From positions 19,983,237-20,047,236 of the forward strand of contig NC_079372.1 in NCBI RefSeq assembly GCF_021018895.1: a stretch of 64,000 nucleotides of DNA, written 5' to 3'. Under the pieces are notes generated by a model. That model saw only the letters and a program-made list of their open reading frames with translations. It was not told the origin of the DNA and did no database searches. Origin of the DNA: Seriola aureovittata. Its lineage: Eukaryota > Chordata > Actinopteri > Carangiformes > Carangidae. Below, piece by piece: positions 36,926-51,400 of this stretch (position 1 is its first letter; each line of letters begins with the position of its first letter). Both the position numbers and the translations under genes were made by a program.

Positions 36926-39237
36926 GTAAGACACGAACACAGAGTCACAGTTTGAAGTTACAAAAAAAATTAGAAAAAGCGCCAGTGGAAAATGTACATA
37001 CTTCTGACTGTGTTTTGATCCTTGAACAAAACATTACAATGGAAAAAAAGAAGGGGATACCAGCTTTACCTCCTCCAGAATGGGATTCAGTAATCTTGTC
37101 ATCATAGCTTTAGAACAAGAGTCTCGTTTGGGTTTTTTCAAAATGTGGTTTTGTGTATCAGTGAGTTCTAGAGGAGGAAGCGGTGGCTGTGTCGTGAAGT
37201 GAAAATTGCACCGTCCTTTCAGCAGCTTCTCTTCCGACCTCTGTGGTGTTCTTAGGCGTTTAATGTGTCACGTTTTTGGGGCTGAAAAATTGCCAAACAG
37301 ACGAGAGGAGGTCGCCTCCTGAGTAGAACCTGTGTCAGAGCTGCAGAGTGTTCACACCAGCATTTACACGCCACATGCTCGTCGTCGCATGTTAACAGGA
37401 TGTAACTTCACACAGAAAAAACTTCCAGGTTCTGTAGTGAAGAAATATAAAGAACCACCTGCAGAACGACAGAGAACATGCATATGATTTCCCTCCATCA
37501 CGACAACAAGGCAAGACAACTAATTGGCTCCTATTTAGTCAACATGAACTTGGGAACTCAGTGATGCTGCACTGATGTGATTAGCAGATTATTATAAGAC
37601 AATGGCTGCAGCATGGAGAGGAGTTTACTGCAGAGTCAAGGCGGGACAAATCTCCACTGGCTCCCAGGCTGAGGGATTAGCAGAGGCTAATCACAACAGT
37701 AACTACCAGTCCTTATGTGTGGCTGTTTATTGATTACTACTTCAGGCCACTCGTATTAGTGTTTTATGACATCAACGAAGACGAGCATCGTACAAATTCA
37801 CACTCAGAGATGTGAGTAGCGTGTCCTGAGATACAAATGTACATGTAAATCCACAACTGGGCCTTTATTCTATATAAAGTAATTGTTCATGTCCGAAAAA
37901 AAAAACAAAAAAAACTGCAATTGCACCAACAGGAAATTATATTTGTGCACCAATAGCATGATGCCACCCAAACTGAATATGTGGTGCAGTGACACTTCTG
38001 AAAGAGAGAGAAGATTCTCCAACATGCCGCAACCACCATCAACAATTATTTAATTCATTCAGTATTTATTTTTATGGTCATGGGGACAAGAATGTAGCAT
38101 CAGCAGCATAAGCCACAACATTTATAGCCTTTACTCCCACAACAGGATGATTATCAATAAGGAAATCAAATTATAAAACACAAAACACAAATAATGACAC
38201 AAGTCAAAGTGACATATGACATGATATGATCTCTCTTCAAAGCTGTTGCAGTATGACTGTGAAATGATCCCGCTCATGATTCATTTTCAGTCTTGTGGGT
38301 GAAGTGTAGAGTTACTGAGAATTCTCAATTTAGTAAAAGATAATTGTGGTGGGATCGTACTCTTACCGACTGTTTTAACGATGCTTCATTTAGTCTCTTT
38401 GCTCCACAGCACATGCTCAGACCCTGCGAACAGTTAGCATGTTGGTATGAAGCTTCTGTCTGTAACAGACAAAGGCTGCAGAACACAGTGGTGAAGGGTC
38501 AGCAGGTGGGTCTGTCTCTGCTGTAACTACTGTAAGCAGATTATGTCTAGCTGCTGCTGGGGGGTGGGGGGGTGTCAGGACACCGTCATTGAAATTGTGA
38601 TATCTTCCATTGCTTATTTTTGTCAATGGATGTTTCTATTAATATCTTTGGGATAGTTCATTGTAGAAATGTGGTTTAAATGTTCTTAGAATCTGCAGAC
38701 TCTCCACTTTCCCTTATGTATTCTTGTGAGATCATACGTGACTCTTAGCCTTTAAAATACGGTTAAAGTTGAGTGACATTTTAAATTACATTTAAAGCAT
38801 TTACTATTCATTTTTCTGCTATTTTATTCATACATTGGACTATTTTTTATGAACCTTTAGACTTTGGTAAACCCCATTTGAAGCACCGAAAACAATTCAT
38901 CCACAACAGTAAACACCTTGTTTCATGAAATATTTGAAGAATTTAAAAACATTTTCAGCATTTTGGCCAAATTATAGCTGAGATTGTTCCTACCATTGTG
39001 ATATAATCCACTTGGGTATTATGTTATATGAAAGAACCCTTTAAAAGGCAAATTTAAGAAATAATGTAGAAATCGACACCTCAGAGGTTTTTAACTGAAG
39101 TCTGCAGCCAGTTCAAACACACACACACACACTCACACATAGAGACTCATGGGACCAGAAACCACATCCCTTCTACATGACATCTTTAAACTAACCACTG
39201 AGCTGCTGCAATGATGTCTTATTAATTTTTTTTCATG

Positions 39238-39276
<39 letters not shown>

Positions 39277-39419
39277 ATTCAGGGTGTGGAGTCTGGGAGA
39301 AACCAGGCTTCAGCTGACAGTGAGGAGCAGCAGAGATGAGCAGCAGCCGCTACCGCCACCACCTCCACCACCGCGATACCCTTCAATGCGACACTTGGAA
39401 CAAGAGGTCAACATGTGTT

Positions 39420-39461
<42 letters not shown>

Positions 39462-42400
39462 TAGTGCAGGGCAGTTGCAAGTGGAAACTTCAGTTGTGCA
39501 CTTCTCACAACAGGATCACAGTGTGAAGATCACGAAGTGCTAGGTTAAACATTTTGCTGGTGTTTGAGCGGAGTGTGGTGAGATGTGCATCACATGAATA
39601 TCAACAATTTCCACTCAGTGCTGTTATTTGTGTTGTAGCCAGACGCACTGTACACACACACTGTACAAACAAACACACGAACACACACACACATATGCAC
39701 ACACACTGTCGGAATTTCCATGACAAAGGCGAGAGATGCCGCATTCCCTGTTTGGTGTGATTCAAACTTTACAGGAAATAAAGGAGGGAGGAAACAATAC
39801 CACACAAACGTTTTTCCACTGAACTGAGAAATTAAATTCTCTTAAGACAAATCCCTCAGAAACACTGTTTTCAAATTTATATCTCATATTCTCCTCACTG
39901 TGCAACATTTTGCTCAAACAACAACAACAACTGCACCAGTGAATCACACTTAAGTTTGCTGTGTGAACCATGTTCATACTGATGGGAGCAGTGACAGTTA
40001 TTTTTTACATGTGTAAAAATAAATGTGTCAAATAAAAATGAACAGATGTGGGCTGATGTTGCGGTCTGTGTCTACAGGTGGCGCTGTGGGGCCGGAGCAG
40101 AGACGAGCTGTGCCACAGGATCTACTCCCAGCAGCCAATCAGAGGCTGGGAGGGTCAACCTGCCCACATGTATGGAGAGGTGATCCACTCCTCCCTGGCA
40201 TCTCTCTACAACAAATACACACAGGTAACAGTCGGCTGGGACTCATCCTAAACCTAATATTGAAAGATCATTTGAAAATCCCCTGAGCGGGAAATCCTAA
40301 AAAACACTTTTTATAGTTTGTTGATTTTATTTTTTTGTCAAGGTTACGAAGTCTAAATCTGTCCTTAAAGAGCAGCAATTCTCTAAAGCCATCACTCATA
40401 TGAGTAATCTGTAGTAACACTGCATAGAAGCAATGTTTAATTAATTAATTTCATTTTTATTTTCCTTGTGCACATGGTGTTGTCTTTGCTGTGTGTTAAA
40501 TGTGTGTGTGTAAAACTGATGACAGTTTTTACTGCAAACCAAATTTACCTACAGGTACAAATAAAGTTACCCAACCCAATCTAACTTAACCTAGTTCTCA
40601 GGTTGTTGGACTCTGAGTGTTAAAAAACAAACTTCTGTGTGACATCTTATGTTGAAAAATAGTAAAACACCTGTTTTATTTTGACAGATTTATTTATTTA
40701 TTTATTTGGATCCCCATCAGCCAAGAAGTAAAGTAAACATGACATCATAATGCAAAACAATAATGTGAATTAAAATCAAAAACAAAAAAGGAAACAATAA
40801 ATACAAACAACAGGAAAACTACCAATAAAATGAATAACAACAGTGACAAGTTCCACACTTTCTCTAAAGTAAAAGTAAAACATTTGATAAAGCTCAGAAA
40901 CCAATAATATCACTAAAAACAGCAGATACAGTGACTGAAGAATAAAATGAGGTTGAAAAAGGAAAACAAAGAAAGGAAAGATGGGAGCTCCTGATCAAAC
41001 TGTTGAATTCATGAGCTGCTGAGTCAAGTGTTGACGCTTCATCATGTTTGTCTCTGCAGGAAATCAGCGAACACTTCCTGGTGTTGTTTTCATTTCACCT
41101 GCTGATCCTCTCTGTGGACCATGCTCGACAGGACTTCATCTATCAGGTAAAAAGAAAACTGTTCAGAAACGTCAAATAAAACTGAACACATGACATAACA
41201 TTTCCAGATGTTTTAAAATCCTCTGCTGTGATTCATGTTTAGTTTCACATGTTTTCACACATAAAAACTGGGTCTGAAGCTCATCTACTCAAACTTCCTG
41301 ATTGAGAAACCTGGATCAGGTCTTGAGCCCCGCCCACCACCTGCTGGCTCCATGTGGACAGGTGAAAGAGCAGAGAGCATCATGATGGTGAGAGGAGGAA
41401 ACATCAGAGAGATTCAGCCATGTGTTTGAGCCTCCTTCAGACCCAGACTCAGAGCCAGCGGCTAGCAGACGGATCAGAACCGTTAGCATCTTTTCAGAAC
41501 AGTTAGCATAGTTAGCATATTTTTAGAATGGTTATCGTAGTTGGAATCTTTTCAGAACGGTTAGTGTAATTAGCATCTTTTATTTGTTTATGTTGTTTGT
41601 TAGCTTGTAACTGGCAGTGGCTGACACAGTGTTAGCGGCTATGCTAATGCTAACTCTCTCTGTCTGTCCTGACAAGGTGTCAGGTTTATTTAGGCCCCCC
41701 CCCCCCCCCCCCCGTACCCACAAGTTGACACGATTAGTTCCTGAGGTTTGTGACGTATGAAACTCTGAATCTGTTTTAATGAGACGGTCATTGGTTCACT
41801 GCAGGTCAAGGTGGAAACACTCAGTCATGGTGCTGACTTGCACAATGACAGCCATGATTTTTTTCTTTCTCTCTCTCTTCTCTTCACTCACAGGGCATCC
41901 TCCCTCTCTCCGGACTCACCTTCCAGGCCGTCTCCTTGGACCCTGACACGTCACATTCACCGCACATGTTTGAGATCAGCGGTGAGTCAGTGGAAATTAC
42001 CTAGTTCAGCTAAAGATATGGTAAAACACTTGATTCATGTTGTTCCCTCTTTCATTCAGGTCCAATGGTGGATTCCAAGGTGTTCATATGTGCCAGCGCT
42101 GCAGAGCTGCAGAAATGGATGCAGCAAGCAGAAGACAGGCGATACAAGTCGATTACACAACCCATGAGCCCCTCTCACTGCGCCCTCTCCTACCTGGTAA
42201 CTGACTCTTCTCTATTTGGTTGTAATTATAAACCAGTCTGATTAAGTTTTAGTTAATAACTTGTTCACATATTTCTCCTCTAGTTACCGTGTGATGTGCG
42301 CTGGAAAAGAGAAGAGCTGCTTGAATACTTACTACAAGCTCCAATATGGCAGTGGGAGGGTTTGCCCATTCAACACATGGGTCAGCCAGGATACATATCC

Positions 42401-45400
42401 CTCGTCCATATAATCAACTCACAGAGACAGGTAATCAATACTCCCTCACTCTGCAGTAATAATCAGTTCTGTGGTATTTTTCTCAATTGCTTTAATGCAA
42501 TTCTCACAACAGAAACGTCATTCTCACCACTCGAAATGCAGTTCTCAAAACATTAAATCACCTGTGCAAAAGCCTCGAAACCTTGTTCACAAGTTGAAAC
42601 ACACAAAGTCAGTCAGTAACTTCAATATTGTCACAAATGAATTAAATCTTTTCACCTGAGCTGCAAGACTTAGACGCCAAATGTTTTTATATTTTGATAC
42701 AAACCTGACTGACTGACTGCAGAAAATATAAAATAAGGAAATATTCAGACACACAACACTGTATTACAGTTACAACAGTAACTTTTAAGAAAATAACTAT
42801 TCTTTTTCATGGCATTTAGTGTTTACTGTACTGTGTACATATCAACCCTCTCAACAGATTATTGTATTGTCAATTAGAAAACAAGCCTATGGAAAACAGA
42901 AGAGCATTAGATTTAGAACATGGTTTATCTAAAAATGTACTTTAATGAAGAAAGTGTTAATATTTGATATTTAAATGTTTTTACTTCATGATATTTTCAA
43001 TGCAGCAGATATGTGGGACTTGCAATTTACTTGCAATTTACTTTTATCAAAACTTTACACACAAGAGTTTTGATAAAATATGACCTTGTTTACAAAAATG
43101 TGTGAAAGCAGTCTGTAAATTCACACAATATAACTGCTGTAACTGAGGAAATGATAAACATGGAACTATGAATTGAAAAATAAACAGAAAAATATGCAAT
43201 CAAACTTAGAACATCAATTATATTACAGTAAATTCACACCACGTACAGTGTGTGTTTGTGTGACTGGCCGTGGTCTTTCATACATATTTGAAGAAAGTTT
43301 AATGTGATTTGATTGAAAACACTGATGCAGGACTGTATCAAAGTGAGTGACAGGTCTGTTATTCTATCTGACGAACATCAGCATTAAGAGTTGTGAGAAC
43401 GACGTTTCTGGTGTGTGAATTTCATCAAAGCGATCTGTAATTCTTTAGTATTTTGACATGTTGAAGTGAAACATCTCAGTGGTGGAACAGAGATGAAGTG
43501 TGTTGTTTCCTCTCATGATTAAATAACACTGACATTAGAAGCCTGAAAAAAATTTGTCTGAAGATTAAAATATTTCTTTGTTAAACAAACAAAACAATTA
43601 TTTGGTGAGAAAACTGGATGAGTTAATATGTCAAGATCAAATTAGTTGTTATGCCGTGAAAAATAGGATCAGCTGTTTGTCACCAATACAAGCTTATTTT
43701 GTTAAAATCACAAAATACATTCTGTGCAGGAGGCAACTATGGATATGTCATGCTGTTGAAAAAGGATTAAAGGATTAAGTTGTGTGCACAAAATCAGATA
43801 TTCATGCTGTCAAATTATTTAGTTCATGAGCATGACTCAAGCAATTATAACTAAGATAAGAGTGTGTGGTGTATTTGTATTTTGCACACAGGGAAAATGT
43901 GCAGTAAATTCACAAATGTGTAAAGAAATATACTTTTACACTCATGTCCTCTCTGGTTGTCCATAAAAACCATATTGTACCAGAGGCAACACCACTTCTT
44001 ATTTTTGTCTGAGTATGTGAAAATCATAACCACATTTCCCACAAGGCCACTTCCTTTCTGCTGAAATGAGATTATATATTAGTTATCTTTCTGAGGTGGA
44101 TAAACAAGAGGCTCTGTTCGCACGCTGTTTATGTTCTCAGTGATGATCTCATTTATTTAACAAAAACTGTACCAATACCTCAAATTATCATGGAAAACAA
44201 AAAGATTTATTACAGCTGTTGTCTTATTTGACTAGTTTCTTGCAATCTTCTCTGTGAAAAGTCTTATGGGGTAAGAAATATAGGCAGTCAGACGATGAGA
44301 ACTGAACAGATTATCTACACAACTTTATTTATCAACTTTATTTATTTTTTGAACAAACCCGCAAACACAAAAGCACACTGAACATCTTCATACTCCCCAT
44401 CCCTCCCCTCCTCCCCTGAAAAGGAAATGAAACACAAGAAAAGAGAAAGATAGGTCATTTATACATAAACCTACTCAACCTATGATGTTTTTATGCCTAA
44501 CTATACTATGATGGTTCTTGACATTTTTCTTCCTTGGTTAAGATGATGTTTTTTGATGTTTTTATGCCTTACTATATTATGAAATTTTAATGCCATGTTT
44601 TAATATGATGTTTTTTCACATTTTTAGTTCTTACTATACTATGACGTTTCCTGACATTTATATTCCTTACTATACAATGATGTTTTTTGAAGTTTCTATC
44701 CCTTATTATACATACATACATACACATACATATGCATTTTTTCACCTTTTAATGCCTCAATATAATGTGACATTTTTATGTCTTATTATAGTATGACGTT
44801 TTATACCTTGCTGTACTGTGACATTTTTTTAGGTATTTATGTAGTATACTATGACGATTTCTGATGTTTTTATTATACTATGATGTTTTTTTTCACACTT
44901 TTATGCCTTATTATACTATACTATTTCTTGACATTTCTATACCTTAATACAATATGAATTTTTTTCAAATTTTGATGACTTACTATAATATGACATCTTT
45001 TGACGTATTTATGCCTTACTATACAATGATGTTTCTCAACATTTTTATAGTTCAGTAGAATATGACATTTTTGCACATTTTCATACTTAACTATAACATG
45101 AAGATTTTTTACACATTTTTCTGCCTTATTATACTATGACATTTTTCACATTTTAATGCCTCAATATATTGACATTTTTATGTTTTCTTATACTATGACG
45201 TTTTTTGATGTATACATGCCTTACTATACGATGATGTTTTATGCCATAATATACTATGATATTTTTTCACATTTTTATGCCTTATTATAATATAATGTTT
45301 TTAGACGTATTCATGCCTTACTATACTATGATGTTTTTATGCCATAATATACTATGATGTTTTTTCACATTTTTATACCTGACTATACTATGACGTTTCT

Positions 45401-48400
45401 TGACATTTTTATACCATAGTAGGATATGACGTTTTATCACATTTTTGTGCCTCAGTATACTATAATGTTTTTTGACATATTTGTGCCTTACTATAATACT
45501 ATGATGTTTCTTGATATTTTTCTGCCTTAGTATACTATGACGTTTTCTGATGTTTTTATGCCTTATTATACTATGATATTTTTTCACATTTTTATGCCTT
45601 ACTATACTATGATGTTTTTATGACATAATATACTATGATGTTTTTTTACATTTTTATACCTGACTATACTGTGACATTTCTTGACATTTTTATACCATAG
45701 TAGAATATGACTATTTTTCAAATTTTTATCCCTCAGTATACTATGACATTTTTATGACTAACTATACAATGACATTTTTATGCCTTAAAATACTATGACA
45801 TTTTATGGCATTTTGGTGTCTCAGTATACTATGATGTTTTATGACATATTTATACTATGCTATAATATGACGTTTTTTGAAAGTTTTATGCCTTACTGCA
45901 CTATGATTGTTATTGAAAATTTTATGCCATACTATACTATGACCTTTTTTGACGTTTTATGCCATACTCTACAATGACGTTTTATGACATATTTATGCCA
46001 TACCATACTATGACGTGTTTTGACAATTTTATGCCTGATTATACTATGACCTTTTTTGACGTTTTATGCCATAATATACTATGACGTTTTTTCACATTAT
46101 TTTGCCTTATTATACTATGACATTTAATGATATATTTATGCCATACTATACTATTACGTTTTTTTAAGATTTTATGTCTTACTATAGTATGACGTTTTAT
46201 GTCTTACTATACTGTGATGTTTTATTCCTTACTATGGAATTTTTTGAAAATTTCTATCCTTACTATACTATGATGTTTTATGAGATATTTATGCCATATT
46301 ATACTATGACCTTTTTTGATAATTTTATGCCTTACTATACTATGTCGTTTTTATGACTTTTTATGCCTTACGATACTATGACTTTTTATGCCTTGCTATA
46401 CTATGTCGTTTTTATGACTTTTTATGCCTTACGATACTATGACTTTTTATGACTTTTTATGCCTTACGATACTATGACTTTTTATGCCTTGCTATACTAT
46501 GTCGTTTTTATGACTTTTTATGCCTTACGATACTATAACTTTTTATGCCTTACTATACTATGTCATTTATGACTTTTTATGCCTTACTATACTATGATGT
46601 TTTTATGACTTTTTATGCCTTACTATACTATGATGTTTTTATGACTTTTTATGCCTTACTATACTATGTCGTTTTTATGACTTTTTGTGCCTCACTATAC
46701 TATCACTTTTTATGCCTAACTATACTATGACGTTTTATGCCTTACTATATTATGAAGTTTTTATGACTTTTTATGTCTTACTCTACTATGTCGTTTTTAT
46801 GACTTTTTATACTTTTCTATACTATGATTTTTTATGCCTTACTATACTATGACGTTTTTAGACTTTTTATGCCTCACTATACTATGACTTTTTATGCCTA
46901 ACTATACTATGACGTTTTTAAGAGTTTTTATGCCTTACTATACTATGTCGTTTTCATGACTTTTTATGCCATAATATACTATGATGTTTTTATGATTTTT
47001 TTATGCCTTACTATATTATGACTTTTTATGACTTTTTATGCCCTACTTTACTATGATGTTTATATGCATTACTATACTATGATGTTTTTATGACTTTTTA
47101 TGCCTTAATATACTATGACGTTTTTTTGACTTTTTAGGCCTGACTTTACTATGACGTTTTTATGACTTTTTATGTCTTAATATAATGACTTTTTTTTGCC
47201 TTGCTATACTATGACGTTTTTATGACTTTTTATGCCTGACTTTACTATGACGTTTTTATGACTTTTATGCCTTACTGTACTATATCGTTTTCATGACTTT
47301 TTATGCCCTACTATACTATGATGTTTTTATACCTAACTATATTATGACGTTTTATGCCTTGCAATACTATGACTTTTTATGCACTACTACACTGTGACTT
47401 TTTATGCCCTACTATATTATGTTTTTATGCCTTACTATACTATGTCGTTTTTATGACATTTTATGCCTTATTTTACTATGACATTTTTCTGACTTTTTAT
47501 GCCTTACTATACTATGTCATTTTTGGGACTTTTTATGCCTTACAATACTATGACTTTTTATGCCTTACTATACTATGTCGTTTTTATGATTTTTTTTATG
47601 CCATACTATATTATGTCGTTTTTAGGACATTTTATGTCTCACTATACTATGACTTTTTATTCCTTACTATACTATGATGTTTTTATGCCTTACTATATTA
47701 TGACATTTTATGCCTTGCAATACTATGACTTTTTATGCACTACTATACTATGACTTTTTATGCCCTACTATACTATGTCGTTTTTATGACTTACTATACT
47801 ATGTCGTTTTTATGACTTTTTATGCCTTACTATACTATATTTTTATGCCTTACTATACTAAGTCGTTTTTATGACTTTTTATGCCTTACGATACTATGAC
47901 TCTTTATGCCTTACTATACTATATTTTTATGCCTTACTATACTAAGTCGTTTTTATGACTTTTTATGCCTTACGATACTATGACTCTTTATGCCTTACTA
48001 TACTATATTTTTATGCCTTACTATACTAAGTCGTTTTTATGACTTTTTATGCCTTACGATACTATGACTCTTTATGCCTTGCTATACTATGACGTTTTTA
48101 TGACTTTTTATGCCTTACTATACTATGACGTTTTTATGACTTTTTATGCCTTACTATACTATGACGTTTTTATGACTTTTTATGCCATACTATACTAAGA
48201 CTTTTTATGCCTTGCTATACTATGACGTTTTTATGACTTTTTATGACTTACGATACTATGACTTTTTATGCCTTGCTATACTATGTCATTTTTTTGACTT
48301 TTTATGCCTTACGATACTATGACTTTTTATGCCTTGCTATACTATGTCATTTTTGTGACTTTTTATGCCTTACAATACTATGACTTTTTATGCCTTACTA

Positions 48401-51400
48401 TACTATGTCGTTTTTATGACTTTTCTTGCCTAACTATACTATGACTTTTTATGCCTTGCTATACTATGTCATTTACGGCTTTTTATATCTTACTATACTA
48501 TGTTGTTTTTATGACTTTTTATGCCATACTATACTATGATGTTTTTATGACTTTTTATGCCTTACTATACTATGTCGTTTTTATGATTTTTTGATGCCAT
48601 ACTATACTATGACGTTTTCATGACTTTTTATGCCTTTCTATACTATGTTTTTTTCAGGACATTTTATGTCTTACTATACTATGATTTTTTATGCCTTGCT
48701 GTACTATGACTTTTTTTTGACTTTTTATGCCTTACAATACTATGACTTTTTATGCCTTACTATACTATGACTTTTTATATCTTACTATACTGTGTCGTTT
48801 TTATGACTTTTTGTGCCTTTCTATACTATGACGTTTTATGCCTTACTATATTATGACGTTTTATGCCTAACTATACTATGACGTTTTTTTGACTTTTTAT
48901 GCCTCACTATACTTTGACTTTTTATGCCTAACTATACTATGACGTTTTTAAGAGTTTTTATGCCTTACTATACAATGTCGTTTTCATAACTTTATATGCC
49001 ATAATATACTATGACGTTTTATGCCTATCTATACTATGACGTTTTTTTGACTTTTTATGCTTCACTATACTATGACTTTTTATGCCTAACTATACTATGA
49101 CGTTTTTAAGAGTTTTTATGCCTTACTATACTATGTCGTTTTCATGCCTTTTTATGCCATAATATACTATGACGTTTTTATGATTTTTTTATGCCTTACT
49201 ATACTATGACTTTTTATGACTTTTTATGCCCTACTATACTATGATGTTTATATGCCTTACTATACGATGACGTTTTATGCCTCACTATACTATGACGTTT
49301 TTTTTACTTTTTAGGCTATACTATCCTATGTCGTTTTTATGACTTTTTATGTCTTAATATACTATGACTTTTAATGCGTTGCTATACTATGACGTTTTTA
49401 TGACTTTTTATGCCTGACTATACTATGACTTTTTATGCCCTACTATATTATGTTTTTATGCCTTACTATACTATGTCGTTTTTATGACTTTTTGTGCCTT
49501 ACAATACTATGACTTTTTATGCCTTACTATACTATGACTTTTTATGCCTTACTATACTATGTTTTTATGACTTTTTATATCTTACTATTGAAGGAGCTTT
49601 TGCTGTTTAGAGAAAAAAACTCTCACCCCCACAGGGTGAGTGCAGTGTTCAAAATACTCAAAAGACCAGTGAATGTCCACACCAAAGAATTTAGTTCAAA
49701 TTGTTTAGTGAATCTTTTCAGCAAGCAATTAACAATTACAGAATTCTGGATCAGATGTGTCTTTTCCTAACCAATAACAAGTGTTGGTCAGTCCACAGTC
49801 TGACAAACTAACTTTCCCTGATCCAGTGTATTTATACAAGTACAAACAAAGAAATGTGCATGGGCGTTTTGTCATCTTCTGATTGGCTCTGCTGGCTTCC
49901 TCCTTCCCGTCTGACTCCGACCTCAAGTGTAACCTAAAGCTCAGCATGCTCAAAGGAAGACAGTTAATGTATACATATAAATTACCAATTATCTACCTCT
50001 GTTACCTCCGGCTGCCCCCCCCTACACATGCCCATAGGGTGATCTTTATCAGTGGTTGTAAATAGTTTCCCTGAGTCAGATGTTTAAACAAAAACTCACC
50101 CTTAGCACCTAAATATCCACTAGCATAAATCATTAAACAGTTTTAACTTTAATAGCCTGAAATACTACAACACTATACTGTGTCGTTTTTATGACTTTTT
50201 GTGCCTTTCTATACTATGACATATTATGCCATACTATACTATGACGTTTTCATGACTTTTTATGCCTTTCTATACTATGACATATTATGCCATACTATAC
50301 TGTGTCGTTTTCATGTGTTTTTATGCCTTACTATACTATCACTTTTTATGCCCTACTATACTATGACTTTTTATGCCTTACTATACTATGACATTTTTAT
50401 GACTTTATATGCCATACTATACTATGACATTTTTATGACTTTTTATGCCTAACTATACTATGTAATTTTAGGCCTTACAATACTATGTCGTTTTTATGAC
50501 TTTTCATGACTTACTATGTTGTTTTTACGAATTTTTATGCCTTACTATACTATGACTTTTTATGCCTTACTATACTATGTCGTTTATTTGACTTTTTATA
50601 CCTTACTATACTATGAAGTTTTTATGACTTTTTATGCCTTACTATACTATGATGTTTTATGGTTTTTTATGCCTTACTTTATTATGACTTTTGATGCCTT
50701 TCTATACTATGACTTTTTATAACTTACTATACTATGACATTTTTATAACTTTTTATGCCTTACTATACTATGTAGTTTTTATGACTTTTTATGCCTTACT
50801 ATGCTATTTCTTTTTATGACTTTTTATGCCTTACTATACTATGACTTTTTATGCCTTACTATACTATGTCGTTTTTATGACTTTTTATGCCTTACTATAC
50901 TATGTTGTTTTTATGACTTTTTATGCCTTACTATGCTATTTCGTTTTTATGACTTTTTATGCCTTACTATACTATGACTTTTTATGCCTTACTATACTAT
51001 GTCGTTTTTATGACTTTTTATGCCTTACTATACTATGTCGTTTTTATGACTTTTTATGCCTTACTATGCTATTTCGTTTTTATGACTTTTTATGCCTTAC
51101 TATACTATGACTTTTTATGCCTTACTATACTATGTCGTTTTTATGACTTTTTATGCCTTACTATGCTATTTCGTTTTTATGACTTTTTATGCCTTACTAT
51201 ACTATGACTTTTTATGCCTTACTATGCTATTTCGTTTTTATGACTTTTTATGCCTTACTATACTATGACTTTTTATGCCTTACTATACTATGTCGTTTTT
51301 ATGACTTTTTATGCCTTACTATGCTATTTCGTTTTTATGACTTTTTATGCCTTACTATACTATGACTTTTTATGCCTTACTATACTATGTCGTTTTTATG

